Below, piece by piece: positions 28,831-41,990 of a DNA stretch of 64,000 nt. The position numbers and the translations under genes were made by a program. The DNA is from Raphanus sativus (taxonomy: Eukaryota; Streptophyta; Magnoliopsida; Brassicales; Brassicaceae), in the NCBI RefSeq assembly GCF_000801105.2, contig NC_079519.1, forward strand, positions 5,516,668 to 5,580,667, read 5' to 3'. Within the stretch, counting starts at the first letter, position 1. Each line of letters opens with the position of its first letter. The notes beneath the pieces are model-generated. The model did no database searches and was not told the DNA's origin. It saw only the letters and a list, made by a program, of their open reading frames with translations.

Positions 28831-29155
28831 TACTCACATCACCTGCTTCTTCAGAAAAAAAGGAAAGTTATAAAAAAGGAAATTATCTGTAGTTTCCTTT
28901 TTTCCTCGCTTTTCGTAACCATAAAATTGGAAAGTCTAGAAAAACGGAACAAACGGCGTCGTTCTATCAACGTTAGGTTTAAGCGCACTTTGCAAACGAT
29001 CCACCGTGAAAGATTCGGTTTAGTTGCAAACCGAGATTTAGCTCTACATCAGGCTCCCAGCTTTTGATCTTGTCCACGTCACCACATCGCACATCGGGTC
29101 CCATATTACACGTAAGCTAGATATGTCACGTCAGCACCACTCCAAAATTGTTTAA

Positions 29156-29164
29156 AAAATATCT
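29156..29164 (+). promoter_or_regulatory. Evening element in the PRR3 upstream region
   Basis: Exact AAAATATCT, the evening element bound by CCA1/LHY/RVE MYB-like clock factors. It lies about 760 bp before the PRR3 start codon, between PRR3 and the divergent Pumilio gene. Function is inferred from the motif and from the known dusk phase of PRR3. Confidence 0.6.
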
Positions 29165-29926
29165 TCTCGCTTTACCCAACTTGCGCTCAGAGTCTCTCAA
29201 GTCTCAATCTTTTGATCTTCTCTCTCTTCCAGTATTCTAATAATAGTAGCAACTTGATTCTGTATCGTTTTGGTAAAAAAGGAATTGTATTTAGATATAC
29301 AAACCAAAATATATTTGTATCATTAAAATGCAAAGCAAACCAGATTAAAACACTGTGAACACAAAGTATGCTCTTTCTCGTGATATTTTGATTACTGAAG
29401 TCAGACATGGTCAGAGATTCTGGTGGTGTTCTTCATCTATGGATAAGCTTTAAGTTACAAAGGTTTGATCTTTTTTGTTCTGTGTTGTAGCTTTTACAAA
29501 CAATCTAGTGATGTTTTTAGTTTCATTTGGGCTTGTAGTTTGATTTTTCTATCTGGGTTCTGAGGAAGTTGGAGATCCAAGATCTGAAATAAGAGAGATA
29601 GTTCAATGTTTCTGAGAAAAAAAAAAGATTTGAACTTTTGTTGGTAGCTTCTGATTATTTGAGAGTACCAACAAGTTATTGTGTTACTATTCCATATTGG
29701 GTTTTGAATGTTTACTTCTTTTTTTATGTTTTTGTTTTCTTATTGGTGAAGGGATTAAAATAAGGGCTTTGGCTAAAGACGAAATGTGCAAGTGTTATGT
29801 CAGAGTAGAGGGGAAGTTTCTGCAGAATCTTAGATGTTATTTGATGCTTCTTCTTTTCTATCTTGTTCACGGAGGCTGGTCTTGACCCACTTTCAACGAG
29901 ACAAGTTCCAACTATTACAACAACAA

Positions 29927-32088
29927 ATGTGTTTCAATAAGAACGATATGATGGCAAACGAAGTGGGAACCGAGAGACAAGCGTTTGGTTCATCTGAAGA
30001 AGAAGATGATGAATCTCGAGCTGGAAATGCGAACAATTTGTTACAGATCACTCAACAACAACAACAACCGCTAGCTCCTGTTGTTGATTGGGAGAGGTAT
30101 CTCCCAGTTAGATCGCTTAAGGTTCTTCTTGTGGAGAATGATGACTCAACTCGCCATATTGTTACCGCCCTCTTGAAGAACTGCAGCTATGAAGGTATTG
30201 GAATCATCCTTTTTTTTTATCCTTAAATCATGTTGTTGTAAATTTGGAAACTTTTTTTTGTCAGTTACTGCTGTTCCGGATGTCCTTGAAGCCTGGACAG
30301 TCCTAGAAGACGAGAACAGTTGCATCGACCTTGTCTTAACGGAGGTTGTTATGCCTGTGAACTCCGGAACCGGTCTGTTGTCGAAGATTATGAGCCATAA
30401 GACACTTAAGAACATCCCTGTCATAAGTACACTACTTAAATCTCTATCATGTATTGGCCTGATCTAGTTTCAGTGTGTGTGTGATGATCATTTCCACGTT
30501 TTTGCAGTGATGTCATCTCATGATTCCATGGTTCTGGTGTTCAAGTGTTTGTCGAGTGGTGCTGTTGATTTCCTCGTGAAACCTATTAGAAAGAACGAGC
30601 TGAAGAATCTTTGGCAGCATGTCTGGAGAAGATGCCACAGCGTAAGAGTTCCTCTTTTTTAATTACAAACAAGAGTTACTTACTCAGTGTTTTTCCTTAT
30701 GAGTTTCTTGTTGTTTCTAGTCTAGCGGCAGCGGGAGTGAGAGTGGGATACATGACAAGAAGTCAGTGAAAACTGAAAGCACTGAAGGGTCAGAAGACGA
30801 TGATGCCATCATGAGTGATGAAGAAGATCAAGGGAATGATAATGGATTGAGTCACGGAGATGGTGGGAGCGATAACGGGAGTGGAACTCAGGTAATATGT
30901 TTCTAATGGAGTTAGATTATAACTAACAATATCTGAGGGAATCTCTGTGATTTGGTCTTTTGCATTAATGAAACTAGAGCTCTTGGACCAAAAGAGCCAG
31001 TGATGTTAACAAACTGAAAGAGGTTGAAGATGAGCATGGACAAATAGGTAAGGGGCAAACTCTTTAGTGCAACCATTCACAAGATTCTCTCTGGTCTACT
31101 CGACTTTAGATGATGTTGCAATAGGCAGGGGATCGCAGGGAAGACAGTGTATGATGAGTAAAGAAGCTGAAGAAGAAGCAAGAAATCTAGAGAGGGATGC
31201 AAAGTATTCTGTTCAAGCTTTGGAGAGAAACAGTGATGACCTGCTGAATCGCTCTTCTGGTAACTCACAAGTAGAAACCAAAGCACCATCACTCGAGCTA
31301 ACTCTGACAAAACCAAGAGAGACTGGAGATCAGAAAGTCAATGTTCTGAAGCAGTCAAATCACTCTGCATTCTCAAAGTAAGTTCTTGACCTCAACCCCC
31401 CCCGCAAGAAATGTCCACAACCTGTGAGTTTATTTGATTCGGAACTGTTTTTTTTTCTTTTTTTCTTTTTTCTTGTGTGACACGCAGATACAATAACGGT
31501 GCTACTTCTGCTAACAAGGTATGGTATATTTATTGTCTAGGTTTCTTAGTGTTGTTTTTTGAAGTCTATGCGCAGTTTCATAAGTGGTTGTTCTTTGCTG
31601 AGAGCAGGCTCCAGAAGAAAATGTGGGAAGTTGTTCTCCTCAAGACAGTTCCGTTGCCAAAATAATTGGTTCCAGTTCAAGCAGTGACAATCCTTCGAAT
31701 CAGCAGTCTAGTGGAAGCGACCGAGCCGCACAAAGAGAGGCTGCTTTGATGAAGTTTCGTCTTAAACGTAAAGACCGATGTTTTGAGAAGAAGGTATCTA
31801 TCTATCTATCTCTCGAAAAGCTTAAGCTCTCATCCCGTGGGAGGCAAGAAAGGTATCACATGTCTTTTGTGTGTTTTTGGTTTAGGTAAGGTACCATAGC
31901 AGGAAGAAACTAGCTGAGCAACGGCCTCGCGTCAAAGGTCAATTCATTCGCAAGTAAGAAGATTCCTCCTCCCCCTCTTCCTCAAAAGTCTCTTATATAG
32001 TAGTGTGTACTCACAAGAAGTCGTTTTTGCCTTTAGAAGGGATGATTCTAAATCAGGGAATGAGTGTCCGAGTAGTGACGACAGTTGA
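29927..32088 (+). CDS. PRR3: Pseudo-response regulator 3 (circadian clock)
   Basis: Clock protein that in Arabidopsis binds TOC1 and shields it from ZTL-driven degradation. Ten coding exons: 29927-30194, 30265-30426, 30508-30641, 30721-30891, 30978-31047, 31125-31377, 31488-31518, 31608-31793, 31886-31953, 32037-32088. They total 1395 nt, 464 residues, with frame kept at each junction. The pseudo-receiver domain (about 65-185) has [13 protein letters not shown] and LVLTEVVMP, with Glu116 in place of the phospho-accepting Asp, the hallmark of PRRs, then [12 protein letters not shown]. An acidic and Ser-rich middle follows. The CCT domain (about 404-447) has [33 protein letters not shown] and KGQFIRK. 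The exon 6 acceptor (after 31124) was chosen because the AG four bases later breaks the frame. The gene is slightly shorter than the Arabidopsis protein (about 495). Start MCFN agrees with the Arabidopsis protein. Confidence 0.95.
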
Positions 32089-33279
32089 AAGAAAATTGGT
32101 GTAGAAGAGAGAGATTCACTTCGAAAGAAGGTACAACAAAGTGTCTCTTTGGTGGTGGCCTTTTGGATTCTATGATTTATGTTTTTAAATTTATCTTTTT
32201 GCCATCTTGTTTAATAATAAGAGTCTGTTATACTCTATAAAGATTATTTCCACGATAACAATAAATTAAAGGGCATTCTTTCATAAATTACACAAGAACT
32301 ATTGTAGCGCTATTTTAGAATAGTTTCTTATTGCCGTCAGAATTTATGTGTATTAGTAAGTCTTTTGAAATCGGATTTCTTGTACCACACGCACTCTGTT
32401 TCATTAGGGTTAACTTCTTATGCTACACATTCCTGCAAATATAATCGTATTCTCAGCTTCCTGATTTCTTGTTCCACAACCACTCTGTTTCTCATAGTTA
32501 CTTCGTTTAGAATCACAATGATCGTAAACTTTTACCGTATATATTCCTGAAAGTTATCGGCTAAAGTTGATCTTGTTTTGGAAACAAGCCTGGATCTTGT
32601 TCGTTAATGCCACAATTGATTTAGGGTTCTTGATTATCTTTGTTTCTTGAACCTCAAGTAACTTCATCTGCATGTGAATCCTTATCCGTTATCTCCACCT
32701 CGACTTAATCACTTTACGTTTCGATGGCAAGAGATATTGGACAGAACACATCAATTACAAATAGTAAAAATATTAAAAATTAAAACCAAAAACATCACAA
32801 AAGTATTACTTTGGGTGTAAAATTTGGTGTCATTGTTGGAGATGACAAAAAACAAATTATGATACCAAAACACTAAATTTGGTGTCATTGTTGGAGATGC
32901 TCCTCTAGTATACTAAAGTACTAGTTGAAAGGAAAACATAACAAAAGTAATACTAATAAATCAACTATCATTGATGTTCTTAGTGTTTTCATTATCTTCA
33001 ATCGCTTTTCTCCTACAAAGAAAACACCAGTGTGTTATCTTCAACAGTTAGTTGTTAGAGAGATTGTGTTAATAACTACAGAAGGTAAGCCCAAATTTTG
33101 CAAATTAAATTTTGTATATATATTAACTTAGCATGGTATTACATGAAATTGATCTACACTTGCAGAAAACAGAGTGTTGCAACTGTAAATCATTGACCTC
33201 ATGTCAAACTGATAAAAAATGCTTGAAGCTTGGAAGAAAGAAGAGACAGGAAACAAAAAAAAAAGACTTGAATTATCAA
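32089..33279. other. Convergent 3' flanks of PRR3 and LAC17, with a short duplicated block
   Basis: ATTTGGTGTCATTGTTGGAG occurs near 32822 and again near 32878, ending in GGAGATGCTCCTCTAG, which looks like one end of a MITE. No gene is supported. The rest is probably 3' UTR and spacer. Confidence 0.45.
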
Positions 33280-35340
33280 TCAGCATTTGGGCAAGTCAGC
33301 AGGAGGAGGAAGAAGTTTCTGATCAGGCTTATCTCCATCCAGAACAAGCCAAGCCATCCTCAGACCCCAACTGGTATGTACTTCCAAGTGACAGTGCATG
33401 AACCACACTCCTGTCCAAAACATTTTTATGTAGATTTAGTTATAATTTTTCATATGAAACCAGACTTTAACGTTAAAAATGTATTTAATTCTTACCTGGA
33501 TTGTCTGCTAGGAACCGAATAGCAACCCATCCACCAGACGGCACACCGACTGTGTTCCTCTCTATCGGGTCAACAAGGTTGAAGCTCTTAGGATCCTTGT
33601 TCTGATCAAAGTTCCCAAACCCTTGCCCGACGACAAAGAAGTTGAACCCGTGAAGGTGAAGTGGATGGCTCTCTGCACCGAGAATGCTAGTGTCCTGCAT
33701 CACCAGCTCCACGCTGGTGTTATAACGCAGCACCATCAAGTTCGTCCCGGTGCTGACCATCGTGTTGTTAGGTGGAGTCCCCGTGTAGTTAAACGGGACG
33801 ATGGGGTTCCACGGGAAGTTTGATGAGTACACTCCCCGAGACTGCCCGGAATAGTGAGACTGAAGGAGAGCTTTCGTCGGCATCGTGAAGGAGATGTTGC
33901 TGATCGAAGCAGCGAACATGGTTGTGTTAGTAGGACCCTGGCATGTCTGGTTGTTCTTGTGATTGCACGGAGTCGTTCCCAATCCTACCGTGAAGAAGAA
34001 CTTCCTATCTACCTTCAGAGGCACGTTCGCCGGGAACGTCTTGCTGTTCAGGCTGCGCAGCTTGTTGCTGAACTTGGTAGCGAAGTTTGTATCGTTTAGA
34101 GCAGGAAGGACCGGTGTGAAGAGCTGAAGATTCTTGATAGACGCATGTTTAGGTTGTTCGTATTCTAAGATGCCTGCGACTGTAGAGTTATCAAAAGTTC
34201 CTTGACCTGTGACGTATGGTCTAGCAGTCATGAAGAAAGAGGCGTTCGGGTAACTTGGTTTGGTCTTCAGCAGGAGGTTAGTGGTCTGGCCAGGAGCGAT
34301 TAAGATGGTATCCGTCTCAAACGGCTTGACGTATATCGCGTCAGCTTCAACGACTGTAACCGTGTGGTTTGCGATGCTGAAAAAGAGCTCGTCGTTTAGT
34401 GCAGCGTTGATTAGTCTTAGAAGGTATGTTTTCCCTGGCTTCACTCTCAATCTGAACGTATCTTTAGCCGAGCAGTTGTATAACGGACCAGGAAGCCCGT
34501 TGATGGTGTAAGCATCAGAGACATTAGGACCACCTCCTGTCTGTGTTGCTTGGCGAATGATTGCCTCAGGGTCTGCGTTGAACCACTCCCCTGAAAATTT
34601 TTGAACCATAAAAAAAAAGTCAGTAACAATCATAAAAAATCTCAGTCTATTTTATATTAGTCATCATCATCCTTCACTCACCAAAGATCATGGGAACTTC
34701 TTTGTGAGGTTTGGGGAAAGGGTAAGGAACACCGCGTTTGGGAAGAATGATAATAGGACCATAGACTGTTGCCCTTAGCCATGAAATGTGAGCATGGTAA
34801 AACAGAGTGCCTCTTTGGCCAACAATGGTGTAGTTGTAGACATAGCTTTGGCCTGTCTGAATAGGACATTGGGTTATGTAAGCTGGTCCATCAGCCCAAC
34901 CAGACCGTAATTGCCTGATCCCATGCCTGAGATTAAAGCCAAGTGTTAGTAATCAAACAACATTGCTCTTAATAGTGCTAAAAATGTTTAAAAATTATTA
35001 TTATTACCAGTGGATGGAGATATTGTTTGGCACATGGTTAACAACTTTGATCAGAAGCTGGTCACCTTCTCTAGCAATAATCTTAGGCCCTGGAAACTGC
35101 CCGTTAACAGAAACTAGGCTCTTCGTGTGGCAAAGACGTGTCACGTTATGCATTTTGATCTGTCAAAAACAAACAAAACATCCCATAATCAATCTCAACC
35201 CCTCATATGCAATCTCAACATTTACTCATAATATACTAATTTTCACGTACGTCCAGTGTATAATGCCTTGTAATCCCAAATGCAGGATCAGGAAGAAGAA
35301 GAACACAAGAGAGAACAGAAAAAAGAAGCCAAACCGCCAT
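33280..35340 (-). CDS. LAC17: Laccase 17 (lignin-polymerising multicopper oxidase)
   Basis: Secreted multicopper oxidase that oxidises monolignols in the cell wall. Five coding exons (minus): 35251-35340, 35008-35159, 34682-34926, 33496-34590, 33280-33410. Total 1713 nt, 570 residues, all junctions in frame. A signal peptide (residues 1-22, hydrophobic [13 protein letters not shown]) precedes [18 protein letters not shown]. Copper ligands: HWHG (80-83), YHAH (124-127, preceded by Phe where laccases usually have Trp), HPLHLHG (470-476) and HCHLEVH (532-538). The chain ends PPPADLPKC. Many N-glycosylation sequons are present (NNTM, NDTN, NQT). The last exon is small and is missed by a simple open frame, which would end at NPGKN. 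The paralogue call comes from the long stretches I recognise as LAC17 and from position near At5g60020. Confidence 0.95.
34392..34412 (-). promoter_or_regulatory. Probable miR397 target site in LAC17
   Basis: The plus strand TCGTTTAGTGCAGCGTTGAT resembles miR397 (TCATTGAGTGCAGCGTTGAT), differing at miRNA positions 3 and 6 and at the last base. It lies over the codons for INAALNDE in the exon where laccase miR397 sites are known. Two seed mismatches make cleavage less certain. Confidence 0.6.
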
Positions 35341-35489
35341 TTCTTTTATATCCTTAGGATATTTAAGCGAGCTTGGACCTTGAGGCGTTGATTAAAAGCT
35401 GGTACGGTTACTGAATGCTCTGACTCTGCTGTTCTATTTCTGTTTTGTTTTTTCTGTAGATTGTGTATTCATTGTTTCAACATTTAGTG

Positions 35490-35498
35490 TATATATAG
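35490..35498 (-). promoter_or_regulatory. TATA box of LAC17
   Basis: CTATATATAC on the minus strand, about 150 bp before the start codon. Confidence 0.6.
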
Positions 35499-35506
35499 AA
35501 AGGGAA

Positions 35507-35513
35507 GTTAGGT
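35507..35513 (-). promoter_or_regulatory. AC-III element in the LAC17 promoter
   Basis: ACCTAAC on the minus strand, some ten bases upstream of the TATA box. AC elements are bound by the MYB factors that switch on lignin genes, which fits LAC17's role. Motif match only. Confidence 0.5.
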
Positions 35514-35699
35514 GTTTGCTTGAGCAGGAGATATTGAAGAAAGATATTTGGTAGTAGTTTATGTAGAAACAAAAAGATAATTGGTAGAGAAGTTTGTGTA
35601 ATCAGAGACTCTTGATATCGACTAGTAGTTAGAACATATTTATGAACAGCTTGTGAATTGAGTGGTGTCAAAGATAAGTCAAACTCTTTGACCCTCTTT

Positions 35700-38600
35700 A
35701 TTCCCTCAAAAAATATAGTTTCCCTTTCAAGATTATGGCGTAGATTCTAAATATGAGATGCAAAGTTGCCAGTCTTAGTTTCTTAGATATGATAGTTCCT
35801 CTTCTTCCTCTTTTGCTTTGAGTATTTTAAACTTCAGATTTTTGACACGGGAAAGTAAGTTAACATCAACTCTTGGGAACTTTTAGAAGGGTGACTTCTG
35901 TGGTTAGCAGTTATGTTTTCACTAAATGGATTTCATCATTTCATAAGCATTTAAGTGATACGTACTTCATCTGTTTATTAATAATTTGATTTTATTTTGC
36001 AGGTGGGAACTTTTTAAGAAGACTAACCGATGTTGGAGTTAGTCAAAACATTCGTACGCTAAAATTGCTTGGAGAATAAGCAAAGATAGGGAGATTGTAG
36101 CTATCAGGGAAGGTCACGACGAGGGTTAGATATCAAATCCATGAAGGCTATTGTCAACATGTCGTTGTTTACAAAAACATTGAGAAATCTCAAACTAAGG
36201 TTCGCAATTTTATTTCCCAAGCAAGTGACCTAACTTCTTTTTAAGTTCGTATCCTCAAAGGCATGCCACTTATACATGGTTCGCTATACACAAATGATAT
36301 TAATATTTTTAAGGAATTTTATCCAATAATAATAATGCATATAAGGATATGTTCGCTTGTTATTTACTTATTTGTATTTCATATTTATTTCTTATAGTTT
36401 TGATAAAATTAAAAGTTAATCTACAATCAAATTATGATGTAGACAAGTCTGCTAACAAGTAGGTATCAGATTATCCCCTAGCTATCCGAAGTCGGCAATT
36501 AAAAAATTGTATAGGTTTTTCTTTAATAATGTTGATTCTAGAAAGGGAAGAAAACAAAAAGAAATGTGGAAATTGAGTTAATGGTTGAAAGAAAAACTAT
36601 CTGACACAATGATTAAAAACGAGTTCACGTCATTAGTATGTATTTAAACCATTTGTATGTCTTTAACAATATTTCAGTTGGAAACTCACAATCAATAGTA
36701 GTAAGTAGTAACCATAGTTTATAGATATAGATTTTATTTAACTAGGCATGTTTCTGTTCCATAGCACGAGAGGTATATTTTAATATACAGGGTTATTCCA
36801 AAAGTTATTTGTCTCCACATTATTTGAAAACGAGTTCATATATTTCCTTAAGGATTTCAGTTGAAGTCCTAAAACATATATGCCATTTTAGGTATTCAGA
36901 CGTCAAACCAATGTCAACCATCCCTGGTCTAGATACTTATACTTACCTTAAACTCATCATCTCAATGTCTACATTAAGTTCAAACCTGAACTAATTAACC
37001 TAATCAAGCAGTAGTAAATATTGGTGTAGAGAAAGGTGTAAACTGTTCTGAGTTTAGTTTATACTCTAAATTAAGTTGCTATTTTCTGACTTAACAAAAT
37101 AGATTGATGTCTTAAATTAATCTCGTTGGAAGATCTAAAACCGGAAAGTTTTTTTTTCAAACTGTTCTGAACTAATTAACCTAAGGGTTAATAGTTGTTT
37201 TTTTCTCTTTGAGCAAATAGTAGTTGTTATTATCCTCATGAAGTTTATTGAACTTTGGCTCATCCGTTACCGGAAAAGAAAATCTAATTTTTTGGGAAGT
37301 TGTTGAAAGTAGGAATGCTTTGTTATGCTCTCTTTTTTAGAACATAACTTGATTTCATTAGACTACTTTTTGGATACAATGAGAAGGATTTAACCATCTT
37401 TTTTTACTAACGGATTTAAACCATCTTCTTTAATATTTATCACAAATATTAAATATTTTGGAGAATTGACCATTATGATAAGTAATATTTTCATTGAAAA
37501 GAATTAACTTTTAATTTAGAAACACTATGTGAACAGTGCAAATAAATTAATATAAAGAGCTGGTGATCCTAACAAGATGAATTACTTGACCTTTACTCAG
37601 ACATATGCTAAAACTATTTTTTTATAACTATAGTATGATCCCAAAAGTTTTCTAGGCATAAAGACTAATAACCACGAATCCGTAAAATCCGCGTTTTCTT
37701 ATCATTTAAAGCGTTCCGGATAGCCAAAGAAAATCAAACTCATGGCGATACTCACAACTGTAAACTATTTACTAATAGGTCAAAACAACTTGGTTGATAT
37801 GCTAAAACTATTACATTGACACTATCTATATTAATATCAGTTAATATTTTTCACGAAATAAATCAGCATTAGAAAAATAAAAATAAACAGCATTTAAAAG
37901 TGTAACACATGATTGGTATTAAAAATAAATCAGCATTTAAAAACTAAATCAGCATAAAAAAATCAGCATTTAAAAGTGTAACCTTATATATATTTTTTTT
38001 TTGTAAACTATAACCTTATATATATGCGGGTAAGATATACACATGATTGGTATGTGAAACGAGTTTGATTAGATTGAACAAAGTATTTGTACGGCTTTAT
38101 TATTTATTTTTCAAATACATATTTTAGTTGCGCCAACCCTTGATTTCTAATTAAGGCTCCAACGATATGTATTATGTATTGTACAATGTAAGCTGTAAGC
38201 ACATATATAATATGTATACTATACGAATATATGTACATTGTGTGACAGTTGCTGGCCAACTTTTACGTGAACGTGAATATATAAAGATGGGAATAATTAT
38301 AAAATTCTCTAAAACACACGTAAAATATATGCATGCGTCCATGTGGTAAGCTGATAAGTCTAATTAAAAGGAAGTGTTAACCACGGCTTGCTGTTATAAT
38401 GTAGTCATTGCTGATTTGCTGGTGTTCGTATAAAACTTCTCAACTTTTTTTTTTTGAAAAATGTTATATCAAAATATAAGATAATTTATATTTTAGAGAA
38501 TATTTTTTTTACTGAAAACTGTATGGTCAACTATATATTATAATTTCTTATAGTTAGATTGTTCGTTCAGTTTATATTTCAATATTTTTTCTGTAAATAT

Positions 38601-39406
38601 ATATATTTTTAAAGTTTTCAGGACACTAAGTACCATAGTATATATGTTTGAACCCAAAATCATAGTCTATAATATTAATTTCGTCATCAATATTATTCTA
38701 TCTATGATTTCAAAACTTTATTTGAATATTTACAAGTTTGGTATATATATTCTTCTTTTATAAATATATGCATAATCAACTTTGTTTTAATTAACATCTG
38801 ACTCGAGTTGATTAATGATGATTAATTTAGATGCTTTAGCTTAAACCCCATAGATTAGCCAATCTTCAAAACATAAAAGAAAAAAGCAAAGTACACACCC
38901 AAACAAAATATATTTACACATTTCGAAAAGAAAAAAAAAACACATTCCTTAGGATTGTATTATTTTGGGATAAAATAGGATTCTATAATTACTAGTTCAA
39001 ATTAATGTCTTTATCACTAGCTCGAGGTGAAGCCCTCTCTCTAATTTAACAAGAATTTCTTAAGATTAGTCAGTTCTAAGCAGGAAAAAATTCCTTAGTA
39101 ATACAATTTTTGCATAATTGTTCGTTTTTATAATTTTATAAATCTTTGGACAATCGTATAGAATGTACGTAATTCGAAAAATACACATTGTGGATATATA
39201 TATCTCCATGATTTAGCCATGCGTATCAAACTACCAATTGCTTAATAAGGTGGACTCTCCCATACACTTCTTTCTCATATTACCAACTCTACTCCACTTT
39301 CATTGCTGTTTTTTTCTGCTAAACGACTTTCATTTTGTTTTAAGTATATCAACAACTATTGTGTTCGTATTAAAAGTTCAGTGTTATGATTGAAAAATAA
39401 TAATGA
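35700..39406. other. Long AT-rich intergenic stretch upstream of LAC17
   Basis: No gene supported. Scattered short frames of about 60 codons are chance. Around 36000-36240 the text is less AT-rich and resembles a decayed transposon, but no terminus or domain can be named. Repeated AAATCAGCATTTAAAA units occur near 37855-37975. Confidence 0.5.
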
Positions 39407-39803
39407 CTAGATCTTGACCCGCTCAACCGGCGGGTATTTATTTTATGTTTTTAGTTTTTTCTTTATAAATGATATATTTATAATATTTAAACATAAATTT
39501 AGATTGAAAATTAACATTTGTAGTTATAATAAAAATTAAAAGTTAAAAAAATATATTTTGATATAAATTTTAAATTCCTAATTAAAATAATATAGAGATG
39601 AGTCATAATTTTTTCCAATTCCAAAATCTTAGCATTCTTAATAACAAATAAAATAATTTATAAATACATAAAATATATAAACATATTTTAAATTAAAATA
39701 AATTTGTTAAAAAAAAATCTTACGCCATTTTTGTTTATTTCTATAGTTTTACCCGTGGCCGTATAAATATTTGCTTTCACTTCAATTTTTTTCTTTGTTC
39801 TAA

Positions 39804-39859
<56 letters not shown>

Positions 39860-40366
39860 AAATTAATATGTATTACATAATTGTTGGTATAACATTTTAA
39901 AAAAAAATTTATATATTACTTTAAATAATTATATTATGTGATTTTAATCGTCTATTATATCACAATGTATCATATAAAAATCTAATATTTATAACTAATT
40001 GGACTTATATTATAAAAGTGTTATACTAACAATTTATAAATAAAATATTTTATATTTTATCTATATGATATATAAATTGATTTTGATGTGTGATTTTTAT
40101 TTTATTATTTTTATTAATAAATATTGAAAACTATTAAATGTTAACAAAAAATCTATTAGGAAATTTATTTTGGTTAAGATTCATTCTATTAAAAAATCTA
40201 TTATTTAAATTAGGAAAAGACATTAAATACTTAAATCTATCATTTAAATAAGGAAAAGACAAAATTCTCTACTATCTTTGTTACCAAATAAAATTTATTT
40301 TTTTCAAAGACTACTATCCATTTTACCAAACAAAAGCTTAAAGTACTTTTACTTTAATAAGATAGA
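39407..40366 (-). mobile_element. Non-autonomous Helitron
   Basis: On the minus strand it starts A|TCTATCTTATTAAAG (40366 downward) and ends with a hairpin CCCGC/GCGGG (39418-39434) followed by CTAG|T (39407-39410, then 39406). About 960 bp, non-coding, containing a (TA)n(TG)n tract at 39806-39859. Insertion between A and T is typical of Helitrons. Confidence 0.8.
39806..39859. repeat. (TA)n(TG)n microsatellite
   Basis: Compound dinucleotide tract inside the Helitron. Confidence 0.9.
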
Positions 40367-41990
40367 TGTTTGTGGATTTGCCAAAAGTATCACCAAAAGT
40401 TGGCTATAAGGTCGAGAAAACTATAAATAAAAAAATGGCAAAAATAGTTTATAAAGTAGCATGTTGTAAGAGTAAATTGCATTTTTAATCACCATCCCTG
40501 TACCATTTTGAGTTGGAGTATCAAATAAGGTGTTTTAAATTAAAGGGGTAAACATTAATTAAATTTATAATATTATTGTAGAAAAGACTATAAACAATGG
40601 GGGATTTGCCAAAAATAACCTAAATATTGATGCCAAAACCAACCTAAAAATGATAAAAGTATTTTTTAACCCTTATGACTAAACAAAAAGCGAAAAAATT
40701 ATTTTTCAATTATGTTCTTCGTAAATCTACATGTAACCAAAGAAGTCTACAAATATGTAAATCTCTCAGAAGTCTAATATGTAGATTTATTCCGTAGTCT
40801 ACATCTCAATTTGATCTAATAATTTAATTTTAAAAATGTATAAAAATATTTTTTGTGAAAATATTAATTAATCATCGATATAAGAGTTAATATGAAATTT
40901 ATAAATTTAAACTTTATATAATTGAACAATTTAAAAGAATATATATTGATTTGGTAATATTGTCTTAGACAATGTTTATGGTTTAGATCATTAGAGTTAA
41001 ATTTTAGATTGAGATTTTTTTTTGTTTTATTGACTCAAATTTGCATATTAATGTTAAGTGGTTTATATTTTGTATATTTGAATATTTGATACAATAACTG
41101 ATAATCCTTTGGTTATCAAGCAAACATTTAGGATTTTATTTTTGTGGTTTAGGATTTGATGGACTTACAATAAAATTATTTCACTGTAGACATTATTTCC
41201 AGTCTACTTTAATTAGTGTTTGAAAGATCATTATTTTAAAATTAAATTGAGTTCTTTATGATTAAAATATGAAATCATATACTATAACGACTAAAAAATA
41301 AATAAATAATTTTAATAAATCATATATTGAAATTGTTAAAATAATAAAGAATAAATAACAATAATGAAATAATCATATTAGATTTTCAAAAAATATACTA
41401 AGTAGACTTACACTAAATCAAGATATCTGGATCTGGATTCAGTTGTGATGGATCCGAAATTTAACTGTACTGATCCGGATTTAGGCATTCCAGATATTAT
41501 ATTTTTGATCGGATCTGGAGCGGATCTCGGATCGAACCTGGAGCAGATAATAATAAGTTTCAGGCATACTTAGACTAACTCAATTTGTTTGGGCCCTTAG
41601 TTGAGCTTGTACTGGGCCAAAAACTTATGTCTGTGAGACCAGACTCTAACAAATTCTAGTTGTGAATTAAATGAACATCCCGCTATAAATCATCTTTGAA
41701 TCCATAACGACCAGGAAATAAAACAAAATAATCTGGATCAGTTTTTTGATCCGATCCCTAAAATTTCAGAAAATTACATAAACATAAGTTTCTAAAATTA
41801 TATAATTTTAAAATAAAATCAATAATGAATTGCTTTTTCTTTTGTTTTTTATAACCATTAATGAATTGCTTATATCACTAAAATCTCAGGGTCAGGTTTT
41901 CAAAAAAAACAAAAATTAGTAGTGAATAAATAACTAGGTTTAAGAAACCTTTTTTTTTGACAACATCTAGGTTTAAGAAACCAAAAGATT
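40367..41990. other. Repeat-rich intergenic DNA
   Basis: GGATTTGCCAAAA occurs on both sides of a ~230-bp segment (near 40375 and 40602). A GATCCGGAT-rich stretch lies at 41420-41560. These look like old transposon debris; no boundaries could be fixed. Confidence 0.4.
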
